Assembly (NCBI GenBank): GCA_019750915.1 | Contig: JAIENY010000017.1 | Location: forward strand, 1-53,300 | Length of the DNA: 53,300 nt | Source: Xanthobacteraceae bacterium | Lineage (GTDB): Bacteria; Pseudomonadota; Alphaproteobacteria; Rhizobiales; Xanthobacteraceae | Direction: 5' to 3' | In this document: piece by piece, positions 42,037 to 50,607 of the stretch | Numbering within the stretch: the first letter of the stretch is position 1 | Layout: the number at the start of each line of letters is the position of its first letter | Translations under genes and position numbers: made by a program | The notes under the pieces: model-generated | What the model was told of the DNA's origin: nothing | The model's database searches: none | The model's input: only the letters and a program-made list of their open reading frames with translations

Positions 42037-42796
42037 CGCCGTCGCCCTCGCTCGCGGTTTTCGCTGTTGAGCTCTCGACAAGGCCGTGGCCGAGCGCGAT
42101 GCGGTGATCGAACACGAAACATTCGCCGTGCCAGCGGCTTTGTGGTTCGGGAATGGTTTCAAGGTATTTCAGGATGCCGCCCTTGAGGTGGAACACGTCC
42201 TTGAAGCCGCGCGAGAGCAGATACGAGCTGGCCTTCTCGCAGCGGATGCCGCCTGTGCAGAACATGGCGATCTTTGTATCGCGCGCGGGATCGAGCTCGC
42301 GATCCGCGTAATCCTTGAACTCGCTGAAGCTCTTGATGTGAGGATCGATCGCGCCGTCGAAGGTCCCCATCTCGACCTCGAACTGATTGCGGGTATCGAC
42401 CAGAACAACGCCGGGCGTCTCGATCAGCGCGTTCCAGTCCTGCGGCTCCACATAAATCCCGACGCGTTCGGTCGGATCGGTGACATCGTCCTTGAGCGTG
42501 ACGATTTCCTTTTTCAATCGCACCTTCATGCGGTTGAACGGCATGTCCGAGGCCGAGGAAAATTTCAGTTCAAGATTGTGCAGCCGCCCGCCGAACAGCG
42601 CGCCGTCCTCAAGCTGCTTCACCAGCGCATCGATGGCGACCGCACTGCCCGCGACGGTCCCATTGATGCCCTCGGCGGCGAGCAGAATGATGCCGCGGAT
42701 TTCCAGCGCGAGGCACATGTTGCGCAGCGGCTCGCGCAGCGCCTCGAAGTCCGGCAGCGGGACGAACTGGTAAAAAGCGGCGACCTTGTAAGACAT
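42029..42796 (-). CDS. trhO: tRNA uridine-34 5-hydroxylase TrhO (rhodanese family, YceA-like)
   Basis: Oxygen-dependent formation of 5-hydroxyuridine at the wobble base of certain tRNAs. 255 residues. N-terminal acylphosphatase-like domain (about 1-95: AAFYQFVPLPDFEALREPL, GIILLAAEGINGTVAG), then a rhodanese domain (about 125-225) with GVVLVDTRNQFEVEMGTFDG and the active-site loop MFCTGGIRCEKAS carrying the catalytic C180 and the family's second cysteine C186; LKGGILKYLETIPE follows. Start MSYKVAAFYQF is typical. It is 48 bp after the gamma-glutamyltransferase-like gene on the same strand. Confidence 0.93.
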   Translation of the reverse strand: MSYKVAAFYQFVPLPDFEALREPLRNMCLALEIRGIILLAAEGINGTVAGSAVAIDALVKQLEDGALFGGRLHNLELKFSSASDMPFNRMKVRLKKEIVTLKDDVTDPTERVGIYVEPQDWNALIETPGVVLVDTRNQFEVEMGTFDGAIDPHIKSFSEFKDYADRELDPARDTKIAMFCTGGIRCEKASSYLLSRGFKDVFHLKGGILKYLETIPEPQSRWHGECFVFDHRIALGHGLVESSTAKTASEGDGDE

Positions 42797-42844
42797 GGTC
42801 GCCCTTATAAAACCCGGCGTCTTGAAATCAAACCCGGCGAGGGG

Positions 42845-44434
42845 TCAGAAACCCATCGCCGCGCCGTCACTGCGCGGATCGGTGGCGCCCTCGAACATGC
42901 TGCCGGGGTGCATCACCACTGCACCGCCATGCCCCATGGTGGAGGTGAACGGCTCCAGCACTTCGACGTCATGTCCGGCCGCCCGCATTTTTTCGATCAA
43001 GGCGGGGTCGAACCGGCTTTCCAGTTTCAGTGTCACGCTGGCATCGCCCCAGGTCTTGCCGAGCAGCCAGCGCGGCGCGGTGACCGCTTCCTGCAAGCCC
43101 ATGCCGTACATCGCATAGCGGCTGAAGATCGCCGACTGGGTCTGCGGCTGGCCTTCGCCGCCCATGGTGCCGTAGGTCATGCGGCGGCCATCGTCGAACA
43201 TTGCCATGGCCGGATTGAGCGTATGGAACGGCTTGCGTCCCGGCAGGATCGCGCGCGGACCGTTGCCTTCCAGCACGAAGCTGGCGCCGCGGTTCTGCCA
43301 GACCAGTCCAGAGTCGGGCAGCACGCAGCCGGAGCCGAATTCAAAGTAGACGCTCTGGATGAAGCTGACGGTGACGCCGTTGCTGTCGATTGCTCCGGAC
43401 CAGACCGTGTCGCCCGGGTTGGTGGGAACCGGCCAGGGCAATGCGCGCTTGCGGTCAATGCGGGCTGCCAGTTCGTCGAGCTTGGCGGCCGAGAGGTAGT
43501 CTTCGCAGCGCTCCGTCATGTGTGCCGGATCGCCGACAATGGCGTCGCGCACCAGGAAGGCCTGCTTGGTGGATTCGACAATGCCGTGCAGGTACTCGAA
43601 CCCGCCGGCGTCGCCCACCTTCAGCCGCTCGAAGATCGCCAGGATCATCAGCGAGGCGAGGCCCTGCGTCGGGGGTGGAAAGTTGTAGAGGTCGGCGCCG
43701 TCAACCTTGACGGTCAGTGGTTCTCGCCGCTGCGCCTTGTGTGCCTTAAGATCCGCGATGGCGACGGGGGAACCGCAGCGCGCGAGGTCGGCGGTGATCT
43801 GCTCGGCCAGCTTGCCGTTGTAGAAGTCGAGGGGACCACGCTCGCCGATCAGTTTCAGGGTTTGAGCGAGTGCCTGAAATTTAAGCAATTGCCCTTCTTG
43901 GGGCAATTTGCCGTCGATCAGGAATGTCTCGATAAACCCGGGGCTTTCCTTCAGTTCGGCGAATTTGGAAGCGGTCAGCTCTTCCTGGCTTTTTGTGACG
44001 GCGAATCCGTTCTCGGCAAACCAGACGGCATCCTCGATCAGGCGCGACAGCGGAAGTTTGCCGCCGATTTCCCGGCTCATGGCATAAGCTTCGGCCCAGC
44101 CCGACAAGGTTCCCGCAACCGTATTGGCGGCGAGGGGGCCGCGCTGGGGAATCTCGGTCAGGCCCTTGCTGCGGTAGAAATCGCGCGTCGCGGCCTGCGC
44201 GGCGCCGCCGCACGCATCGATGGCGACGGGCTTCTTGCCATCCACGCTGACCAGCCAGAAGCTGTCGCCGCCGATCGAATTCATGTGCGGATAGACCACC
44301 GCCAGCGTCGCCGCCATCGCCAGCATCGCTTCGATGGCATTGCCGCCTTCACGCAACACGCGCAGACCAGCGCCGCTGGCAAGATGGTGGGGAGATGTGA
44401 CCATGCCACGGCGGGAGCGGGGAGTGTTGAGCAT
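42845..44434 (-). CDS. Gamma-glutamyltransferase-family protein (Ntn hydrolase)
   Basis: 529 residues, self-processing Ntn-hydrolase family that includes gamma-glutamyltranspeptidase and cephalosporin acylase-like proteins. Begins RRGMVTSPHHLASGAGLRVL, with GGNAIEAMLAMAATLAVVYPHMNSIGGDSF, as in the YwrD-like branch. The probable processing/nucleophile threonine is in NPGDTVWSGAIDSNG, followed by VSFIQSVYFEFGSG and the C-terminal YGTMGGEGQPQTQ. No signal peptide is visible, so the protein looks cytoplasmic, in contrast to secreted GGT. Substrate is uncertain: glutathione or other gamma-glutamyl amides are possible. Confidence 0.88.
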   Translation of the reverse strand: MLNTPRSRRGMVTSPHHLASGAGLRVLREGGNAIEAMLAMAATLAVVYPHMNSIGGDSFWLVSVDGKKPVAIDACGGAAQAATRDFYRSKGLTEIPQRGPLAANTVAGTLSGWAEAYAMSREIGGKLPLSRLIEDAVWFAENGFAVTKSQEELTASKFAELKESPGFIETFLIDGKLPQEGQLLKFQALAQTLKLIGERGPLDFYNGKLAEQITADLARCGSPVAIADLKAHKAQRREPLTVKVDGADLYNFPPPTQGLASLMILAIFERLKVGDAGGFEYLHGIVESTKQAFLVRDAIVGDPAHMTERCEDYLSAAKLDELAARIDRKRALPWPVPTNPGDTVWSGAIDSNGVTVSFIQSVYFEFGSGCVLPDSGLVWQNRGASFVLEGNGPRAILPGRKPFHTLNPAMAMFDDGRRMTYGTMGGEGQPQTQSAIFSRYAMYGMGLQEAVTAPRWLLGKTWGDASVTLKLESRFDPALIEKMRAAGHDVEVLEPFTSTMGHGGAVVMHPGSMFEGATDPRSDGAAMGF

Positions 44435-44515
44435 TGTTGACCTTCTGAAGTCCGCTGGCGCGGATCGTTTTGATGCGCGGTATCTTTAGGCAAAAAAGCG
44501 GTCGCGATAAAACGT

Positions 44516-44545
44516 AAAAATGCCCGGGTTTCCCCGGGCATTTTT
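44516..44545. terminator. Bidirectional-type terminator
   Basis: AAAAA-TGCCCGGG (44516-44528), loop TTTC, CCCGGGCA-TTTTT (44533-44545): 8-bp GC stem flanked by A and T runs. It ends the OxlT-like gene transcript on the minus strand and would work in both directions. Confidence 0.92.
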
Positions 44546-44565
44546 GTTGTCTGGACAGATCGAGA

Positions 44566-45837
44566 CTATTCAGCCGGCACGGCCATCGGCGAGCCGGTCG
44601 GCTGACCGAGCCAGTTCGACCGCATTGGCTTGAGGATAAACAGCGCCAGAAGGCCGGTGAGGACGTCCATCGTGATGATGGTGCCGAACACCGGCATCCA
44701 GCTTCCGGTCACGTCATGCAGCAGCGCCGCGATCGGTCCGCCCAGCACGGAGCCGACGCCCTGCGCCATATAAAGAATGCCGTAGTTCGTGGTGGCATGC
44801 TTGGTGCCGAAGGTGTCGGTCAGCGTCGAAGGGAAAAGCGAGAAGATTTCGCCCCATCCGAAGAAGACGACTGCGGAGAGGATGACGAAGATCATCGGAT
44901 CGTTGCGGAACAGCACGAACAGCGTGATCGCCGCGCCTTCCAGAAGGAAGGCGAGCCCCATGGTGTTTTCGCGTCCGATGCGGTCGGACACCCAGCCGAA
45001 GAACGGACGGGTCAGGCCATTGGTGATGCGATCGACGGTGAGAGCCAAAGGCAATGCCTGAAGTCCCCAGACCGTGAGATTGGCCACGCCGAAGTCACGC
45101 GCGAAGTTGGCGAAGTTCAGAATCACCATCAGGCCGCCGGTGGACATCATGGTCATCATGACGAACATCAGCCAGAACACAGGGGTTTTCACCATTTCGC
45201 CCGGCTTGTAATTCCTGGCGCTGGATACGACCTCCGGAACCGGCAGATTGTCGGACGGCGTCGGAAGCCGCATGCCAAGGCCTGCAATCACACCGACGGT
45301 GGCGAAGATGATGCCGAACACCATCAGCGTGTGCTGGTAGCCGGCCGAGGCCAGCATGTCGTTGATCGGGAACGTGGTGAGGATCGCGCCGAAGCCGTAA
45401 CCGGCAGCGACAACGCCGGTCGCAAAACCGCGTTTCTCCGGGAACCAGCGCACCATCAGGCCGACGATGCCGACGTAAACGATGCCGGTACCGATGCCGC
45501 AGAGCAGGCCGTACGTCAGGTAAAGTCCTGTCAGGCTGGTTGCGTTGGACGCAAGAACCCAGCCCAGGCCCGACAGCAGGCCGCCGAGCGAAACCAGCAA
45601 CCGCGGGCCGAACTTGTCGATCAGATAACCCTGCACCGGGGATGTCCAGGTCTGCAGCACGATCAAGATCGTGAGCGTGACCTGAATCGCGGGCAGACCC
45701 GCGCCCATGGCTCCCTGCAAGGGTTTGGTGAAGAGCGTCCAGACATATTGAGGGCTGGAAATCGCCATCATGGCGACCAAACCGACGACAAGCTGGACCC
45801 AGCGTGCGCCGCTCGGCGCGGCTGTGGTAGTAGACAT
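44566..45837 (-). CDS. OxlT-like MFS transporter (oxalate:formate antiporter family)
   Basis: 423 residues, 12 helices. Start at ATG 45837, which has GGAGG five to six bases upstream; an in-frame ATG at 45849 overlaps that site. Family blocks: SSPQYVWTLFTKPLQGAMG, TSPVQGYLIDKFGPRLLVSLGG, IGTGIVYVGIVGLMVRWFPEKRGFATG and RPFFGWVSDRIGRENTMGLA. Closer in length and sequence to Oxalobacter OxlT than the OFA protein at 12658. Exchange of oxalate and formate would fit the neighbouring fdhD (formate dehydrogenase maturation), but no oxalyl-CoA decarboxylase or formate dehydrogenase is in the window. Substrate is an inference. Confidence 0.88.
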   Translation of the reverse strand: MSTTTAAPSGARWVQLVVGLVAMMAISSPQYVWTLFTKPLQGAMGAGLPAIQVTLTILIVLQTWTSPVQGYLIDKFGPRLLVSLGGLLSGLGWVLASNATSLTGLYLTYGLLCGIGTGIVYVGIVGLMVRWFPEKRGFATGVVAAGYGFGAILTTFPINDMLASAGYQHTLMVFGIIFATVGVIAGLGMRLPTPSDNLPVPEVVSSARNYKPGEMVKTPVFWLMFVMMTMMSTGGLMVILNFANFARDFGVANLTVWGLQALPLALTVDRITNGLTRPFFGWVSDRIGRENTMGLAFLLEGAAITLFVLFRNDPMIFVILSAVVFFGWGEIFSLFPSTLTDTFGTKHATTNYGILYMAQGVGSVLGGPIAALLHDVTGSWMPVFGTIITMDVLTGLLALFILKPMRSNWLGQPTGSPMAVPAE

Positions 45838-45992
45838 AAACACCTCCATTTAGATGGTAGTGTTTAGAGCAAGGCGTATGCCATGTGATCTGCGAAAACG
45901 CATATCTACCCAGCAAATTCGCAGGACGCTGAGGGGAATAAACCGGCGAACGCCATGTTCACATCAATCAGGTTGCCGTTGCCGAGTCTTCG

Positions 45993-46811
45993 TCAGGCGA
46001 CATGACTGGCATCGCCCGCAGCAATTCGATGTGTGTGGGTGAAGATTTCAAATCCATCCGAGCGCGCGATCGCCGCGAGCGTGATGCCCGCACGCTCCGC
46101 CATGCGAATCGCGAGCGCTGTCGGCGCCGACACCGAGACGATCAGAGACGCGCCCGCTGCTGCGGTCTTCTGTACGAGTTCGACCGACACGCGGCTCGTC
46201 AGCAAAACCGCGCCGCCGGTTGCATCGATCTTCTTTCGCGCCAACGCGCCGATCAGCTTGTCGAGTGCATTGTGACGTCCGACATCCTCGCGGATTTCGA
46301 GTATCCCGCCGTCGGGCTGCCAGAACGCTGCGGCATGCACCGCGCGGGTGATGGTGTTGAGCTTCTGCAGCGGTTGAAGCGCGGTCATCGCCGCCATGAT
46401 CTGCGGCGGCGTCACGTGAATGCCCGGGCCGACAAGCGCCACAGGCCGCATCGCCTCCGAGATCGAATCGATTCCGCACAGGCCACAACCCGTGGGCCCG
46501 GCGAGATAGCGGCGGCGTTCGCTCAGCCGTTCCGCATTCGCCTTGCTCAGCCACATCCGAAGCTCGATGCCTTCGTCCTGCGGCACCGCCTCGAGCGATT
46601 CAATTCCCTCGATCGTCTCGACAATCCCCTCCGTCAGGCTGAAGCCGACCGCGAAATCCTCCAGATCCTGCGGTGTGCCCATCATGACGGCGTGAGTGCT
46701 GGCATCGTAAGACATGGCGAGCGCCATTTCTTCAGGTACGACGCGAACGCCCTCCGTGAAACCCGTCTCCCGCCAAATTTGGCGGTGGGCCGCAACTGTC
46801 GGCTCGCTCAT
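45993..46811 (-). CDS. fdhD: Formate dehydrogenase accessory sulfurtransferase FdhD
   Basis: Moves sulfur from a cysteine desulfurase to the molybdenum cofactor of formate dehydrogenase, which is required for its activity. 272 residues. The conserved sulfur-carrying CxxC is C109/C112 in GPTGCGLCGIDSI. Family blocks: DLEDFAVGFSLTEGIVE, AAFWQPDGGILEIREDVGRHNALDKLIG (quoted in part) and LTSRVSVELVQKTAAAGASL. No formate dehydrogenase genes adjoin it. The mobAB-tusA genes 34 kb away belong to the same cofactor route. A 310-bp region with a palindrome separates it from divergent hpnP. Confidence 0.94.
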   Translation of the reverse strand: MSEPTVAAHRQIWRETGFTEGVRVVPEEMALAMSYDASTHAVMMGTPQDLEDFAVGFSLTEGIVETIEGIESLEAVPQDEGIELRMWLSKANAERLSERRRYLAGPTGCGLCGIDSISEAMRPVALVGPGIHVTPPQIMAAMTALQPLQKLNTITRAVHAAAFWQPDGGILEIREDVGRHNALDKLIGALARKKIDATGGAVLLTSRVSVELVQKTAAAGASLIVSVSAPTALAIRMAERAGITLAAIARSDGFEIFTHTHRIAAGDASHVA

Positions 46812-47121
46812 GCGTTATGCTCCTTGCTAAGGCCTATTGCCGCAGACGTCGTAGCTGGGGTGACTTCATACCGTTTCCGAGTCTCATATGAGACGTTTTC
46901 TGCACAAGGATAAGAGGGGATGTGCGCCGGGAAAAGGCAAAAACGCACGTCATGCGGCGGGGTGCATCGCCTCGGCGCGCGCGCTTGGCGTGCTTAGACT
47001 GTACAGCGGTGGAGCGATCTGCGGATACAGGGATTGAAGCCGTAATTGTGTCGTCGGGAAATATGGTCTTGTCGGGCGATCATGACGGGGTAACATGCTT
47101 ATCAAAGACAAGCGGGGCCGA
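46812..47121. promoter_or_regulatory. Intergenic region between fdhD and hpnP with a 14-bp palindrome
   Basis: 310 bases without a convincing gene (an open frame at 46922 has an Arg-rich, unnatural sequence). GTCTCATATGAGAC at 46881-46894 is a perfect palindrome and the most symmetrical site here. I looked for an EcfG-type promoter (GGAAC, 16-17 bases, CGTT), since hpnP is EcfG-dependent in Rhodopseudomonas palustris, and saw none. Confidence 0.5.
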
Positions 47122-48705
47122 ATGAAGCAGCTGGTGGGGTTTTCAGTACGTCGTATCCTCTGTGTGTTTCCGAAATACTCTCCCTCGTTCGGTACTTTCG
47201 AATATGCCTATCCGCTGACGGACAGCGTGCAGGCCTTCATGCCGCCGCAGGGGCTTCTGTTGATCGCGGCTGCGTTGCCGAAGGAGTGGAGCGTCCGTTT
47301 CGTCGACGAAAACATCGCGGCAGCTTCGCAGGACGATTTTGAATGGGCGGAAGCCGTCTTTGTCAGCGGCATGCACATTCAGCGCAAGCAGATGAACGAT
47401 ATTTGCCGCCGCGCGCATGAGTACGATCTGCCGGTCGCGCTCGGTGGCCCCTCGGTCAGTGCGTGTCCGGACTATTATCCCGATTTCGATTATCTGCATG
47501 TCGGCGAAATCGGCGACGCCACCGAGGATCTGTTCCAGCGCCTCAACACCGACGTGTCGCGTCCCGGCCAGCAGATCGTGCTGACGACAAAAGACCGTTG
47601 GGAGATGGTGGAATTTCCGCTGCCCGCCTACGAACTCATTCCGCTGCGGAAGTATTTTCTCGGCAGCATCCAGTTTTCCAGCGGCTGCCCGTATCAATGC
47701 GAGTTCTGCGACATTCCCGGACTCTACGGCCGCAACCCGCGATTGAAATCGCCGGAGCAGGTGGTGGCCGAACTCGACAAGATGGTGGCATGCGGCCACT
47801 CCGGCGCTGTCTATTTCGTCGATGACAATTTCATCGGCAATCGGCGCGCGGTGCTCGAGCTGCTTCCGCACCTTGTGGAATGGCAGAAGCGTAACGGCTA
47901 TTCGGTGCAGTTCGCCTGTGAGGCGACGCTCAACATCGCCAAACGGCCCGAGATCCTGCAACTGATGCACGATGCGTTCTTTTTGACGGTGTTCTGCGGC
48001 ATTGAAACACCGGATCCGGTGGCGCTGAAAGCCATGTCCAAAGAACACAACATGATGGTGCCGATCCTGGAGGGCGTCAAAACGCTCAACGACTTCGGCC
48101 TCGAAGTGGTGTCGGGCATCATCCTCGGACTCGATACCGACACGCCTCATTCCGGCGAGGGAATCCTGGAGTTCATCGATCAGTCGCAGATTCCGCTCCT
48201 GACCATCAATCTCCTGCAAGCTTTGCCCAAGACACCGCTCTGGGATCGCCTCAAGCGCGAGAACCGGCTGATCGAGGATACCGATCGCGACTCCAACGTC
48301 GACTTTATCCTGCCCTATGATCACGTCGTGAAGACATGGCGCGAATGCATGGGCCGTGCCTACACACCCGAAAAGATGTTCGAGCGTTTCCAGCACCAGA
48401 TCGACCACACCTATCCGAACCGGATTCATCCGCCGCCAACCCGGCAGCGCTTGTCGCCCGCAAATATCAAACGCGGTCTGGTCATGCTGGCGCGCATTCT
48501 CTGGTTTGCGGGGATCAAGAGCGATTATCGGCGCAGCTTCTGGAAGTTTGCCTGGCCCCGGCTCAAGGCAGGCGACATCGAGCGCCTCATCAGTTGCAGC
48601 CTGGTGGCGCACCATCTGATTACATTCGCGCGCGGCGCATCCAGCGGGCAGCAAACCGCGTCGTATTATTCGGACAAGACGCAGGAACTGCAGGCCGCAG
48701 AGTAG
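47122..48705 (+). CDS. hpnP: Hopanoid C-2 methylase HpnP (B12-binding radical SAM)
   Basis: Methylates hopanoids at C-2 using S-adenosylmethionine and cobalamin; 2-methylhopanoids are made by relatives in this family. 527 residues from the ATG at 47122 (an upstream ATG at 47095 is also open). N-terminal cobalamin-binding-type domain (about 10-150) starts RRILCVFPKYSPSFGTFEYA, which is characteristic of HpnP, with FMPPQGLLLIAAALP and ALGGPSVSACPDYYP. The radical-SAM cluster motif CxxxCxxC is C189/C193/C196 in SSGCPYQCEFCDIPG. ESAM-binding strands and a C-terminal DUF4070-like domain follow. Its position upstream of hpnCDE-shc supports HpnP over the related HpnJ. Confidence 0.9.
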   Translation: MKQLVGFSVRRILCVFPKYSPSFGTFEYAYPLTDSVQAFMPPQGLLLIAAALPKEWSVRFVDENIAAASQDDFEWAEAVFVSGMHIQRKQMNDICRRAHEYDLPVALGGPSVSACPDYYPDFDYLHVGEIGDATEDLFQRLNTDVSRPGQQIVLTTKDRWEMVEFPLPAYELIPLRKYFLGSIQFSSGCPYQCEFCDIPGLYGRNPRLKSPEQVVAELDKMVACGHSGAVYFVDDNFIGNRRAVLELLPHLVEWQKRNGYSVQFACEATLNIAKRPEILQLMHDAFFLTVFCGIETPDPVALKAMSKEHNMMVPILEGVKTLNDFGLEVVSGIILGLDTDTPHSGEGILEFIDQSQIPLLTINLLQALPKTPLWDRLKRENRLIEDTDRDSNVDFILPYDHVVKTWRECMGRAYTPEKMFERFQHQIDHTYPNRIHPPPTRQRLSPANIKRGLVMLARILWFAGIKSDYRRSFWKFAWPRLKAGDIERLISCSLVAHHLITFARGASSGQQTASYYSDKTQELQAAE

Positions 48706-48891
48706 GCCGGTCTTCAAAAAATCGGGTTTTCGGCCCCTCTCGCATTCCTCGGCGCAGTCGGCTAGAATGCGGCGTCTCGGCCGCGCGGCCTATTTTTATC
48801 AAGTAAAAACAATGGCTTAAATCGCCGTGACCATCCCGGTGTCTGACACTTTGCCTGTTGTGATGCAGGCCCTTCGGAAAGCGAATTTGCG

Positions 48892-49770
48892 ATGACAACT
48901 GCCGGCGATTTGCGCTCGGGCAAGGGGCACAAGGACGAGAACTTCCCGGTCGCGTCGCGGATCATCCATCCGCGCCATCGTGGGGCGATTCTTGCCTTTT
49001 ACAATTTCGTGCGGACAGCCGACGACATCGCAGATCACCCGACGCTGCCGGCACAGGAAAAGCTGGATCACCTGGATCGGCTCGAAGAATGCTTGCTCGG
49101 CAACGGCACGTCCGAGCCGGCGGCGGTGGCGCTTCGCGCCGCGCTGGCCGAGCGCGGCATGCCGCCGCGTCATGCGCAGGATCTGCTCACGGCATTCCGG
49201 ATGGACGTCACCAAGTTGCGTTACGCGAACTGGGACGAGCTTATTCACTATTGCAGCTATTCGGCGATGCCGGTGGGGCGCTTCGTGCTCGATGTTCATG
49301 GCGAAGACCATTCGACATGGACCGCCAATGACGCGCTGTGCGCCGCGCTGCAAATCAACAATCACCTGCAGGATTGCCACAAGGACTATCGCGACCTCGA
49401 CCGGGTTTACATTCCGATGGATGCATTGAACGCGGCGGGTGCGAAGATCGAGGAACTGGGGCAGGCGAAGGCTTCGCCCGCGCTGCTCGACTGCGTGCAC
49501 AAACTCGCCGCCCGCAATGAGGCGTTGCTGGCGCAGAGCCGCCCGTTCAGCGCCGTTGTGAAGGACACGCGGCTTGGCATGGAAATTTCCATCATCGACG
49601 TTTTCGCCCAGAAGATCGTCGAACTTCTGAAGGTTCGCGATCCGTTGAGCGACGACGTCCATCTGTCGAAAGCCGGAATGCTCAGCCTTGCCACGGCGGG
49701 TGCTGTTTCGGAACTGTGCCGCCGTATCTTTGGCGGCAAATCATTGTCTCGGTTATCGACGGGCGCGTGA
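48892..49770 (+). CDS. hpnC: Hydroxysqualene synthase HpnC
   Basis: Converts presqualene diphosphate to hydroxysqualene in the three-enzyme bacterial squalene route. 292 residues, squalene/phytoene synthase fold. First aspartate-rich motif D44-D45-I-A-D48 in FVRTADDIADHP; second in QDCHKDYRDLDRVYIP; YCSYSAMPVGRFVLDVHGE is the conserved central block. Preceded by a 186-bp gap after hpnP with a weak GGCCGCGCGGCC/TATTTTT terminator-like element at 48779-48798, so it may have its own promoter. hpnD follows after 6 bp. Confidence 0.94.
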   Translation: MTTAGDLRSGKGHKDENFPVASRIIHPRHRGAILAFYNFVRTADDIADHPTLPAQEKLDHLDRLEECLLGNGTSEPAAVALRAALAERGMPPRHAQDLLTAFRMDVTKLRYANWDELIHYCSYSAMPVGRFVLDVHGEDHSTWTANDALCAALQINNHLQDCHKDYRDLDRVYIPMDALNAAGAKIEELGQAKASPALLDCVHKLAARNEALLAQSRPFSAVVKDTRLGMEISIIDVFAQKIVELLKVRDPLSDDVHLSKAGMLSLATAGAVSELCRRIFGGKSLSRLSTGA

Positions 49771-49776
49771 TCATCC

Positions 49777-50607
49777 ATGAGTGACGTCGTCGATTCCGCA
49801 CCGGCCCAAACCGCTTCCGGCAGCTCGTTCTACGCAGCGATGAAGATCCTGCCGCCGCAGCAACGCGATGCGATGTTCTACATCTACAGCTTCTGCCGGC
49901 ATGTCGATGATATCGCCGACTCCGACGGGCCGCGCGAACAGCGGCTCGCAGAGCTTGCGCAATGGCGCAACGACATCGATGCGCTGTTTGCCGGAAGTCC
50001 GCCGCCGCGCGTGGCGCCTTATGTGCCCTCGGTGAAGATGTTCGGGCTGAAGCGCGAGGATTTCATCGCCATCATCGATGGCATGGAGATGGACGTTCCG
50101 GCTGATATCCGCGCGCCAAGCGAGGCGACGCTCGATCTCTACTGTGATCGTGTGGCCAGCGCCGTCGGCCGCCTGTCGGTGCGCGTGTTCGGAATGCCGG
50201 AGGACGACGGCATTGCGCTCGCGCATCATCTTGGCCGCGCGCTGCAACTGACCAACATCCTGCGCGACATCGATGAGGACGCCTCGATCGGACGTCTTTA
50301 TTTGCCGCGCGAATTGCTGGACAGGGCAGGGATTGCCTCCAGCGATCCGGATATTGTGGTCAAGGAGCCAAATCTTGCGGTGGTCTGTGCGCCGATCGCG
50401 GAGCAGGCCGAACGCTATTTTGTCGAGGCCGACAAAATCATGGCGCGGCATCCGCGTGCGATGGTACGCGCACCGCGCATCATGTCGAAATATTATCATA
50501 TCATTCTTGAACGATTGCTCGCGCGAGGTTTCAGCCCGCCGCGCCAGCCGGTCAAATTGAGCAAACTCACCAAGATGCTGATCTTCTTCCGCTACGCGTT
50601 GATCTAA
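49777..50607 (+). CDS. hpnD: Presqualene diphosphate synthase HpnD
   Basis: Joins two farnesyl diphosphates to presqualene diphosphate, the first committed step to squalene here. 276 residues. Motifs: SSFYAAMKILPPQQRDAMFYIYSFCRHVDDIADSD (quoted elements: first aspartate motif D44-D45-I-A-D48), YCDRVASAVGRLSVRVFG, and second motif LRDIDEDASIGRLYLPRELL. Its stop codon overlaps the hpnE start by one base (TAATG). The paralogue hpnC lies immediately upstream; the two differ in the second motif (DIDED here, DCHKD in HpnC), consistent with their separate roles. Confidence 0.95.
   Translation: MSDVVDSAPAQTASGSSFYAAMKILPPQQRDAMFYIYSFCRHVDDIADSDGPREQRLAELAQWRNDIDALFAGSPPPRVAPYVPSVKMFGLKREDFIAIIDGMEMDVPADIRAPSEATLDLYCDRVASAVGRLSVRVFGMPEDDGIALAHHLGRALQLTNILRDIDEDASIGRLYLPRELLDRAGIASSDPDIVVKEPNLAVVCAPIAEQAERYFVEADKIMARHPRAMVRAPRIMSKYYHIILERLLARGFSPPRQPVKLSKLTKMLIFFRYALI

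Noticed and set aside
42086..44440. 784-codon open frame on the plus strand opposite trhO and the gamma-glutamyltransferase gene
   Set aside because: Shadow of high-GC coding sequence on the other strand; composition is His/Arg/Gly/Ala-rich with no domain pattern, while the minus-strand proteins have complete family motifs.
46812..47121. EcfG-type promoter (GGAAC, 16-17 bases, CGTT) for hpnP
   Set aside because: Looked for because of the known EcfG control in R. palustris; only partial GGAAA-type matches with wrong spacing were seen.
46922..47125. 67-codon frame upstream of hpnP
   Set aside because: Arg-rich start, no ribosome-binding site, overlaps the hpnP start; treated as intergenic.
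47143..48717. 524-codon minus-strand frame opposite hpnP
   Set aside because: HpnP carries the radical-SAM cysteines and family start; the opposite frame has no motifs.
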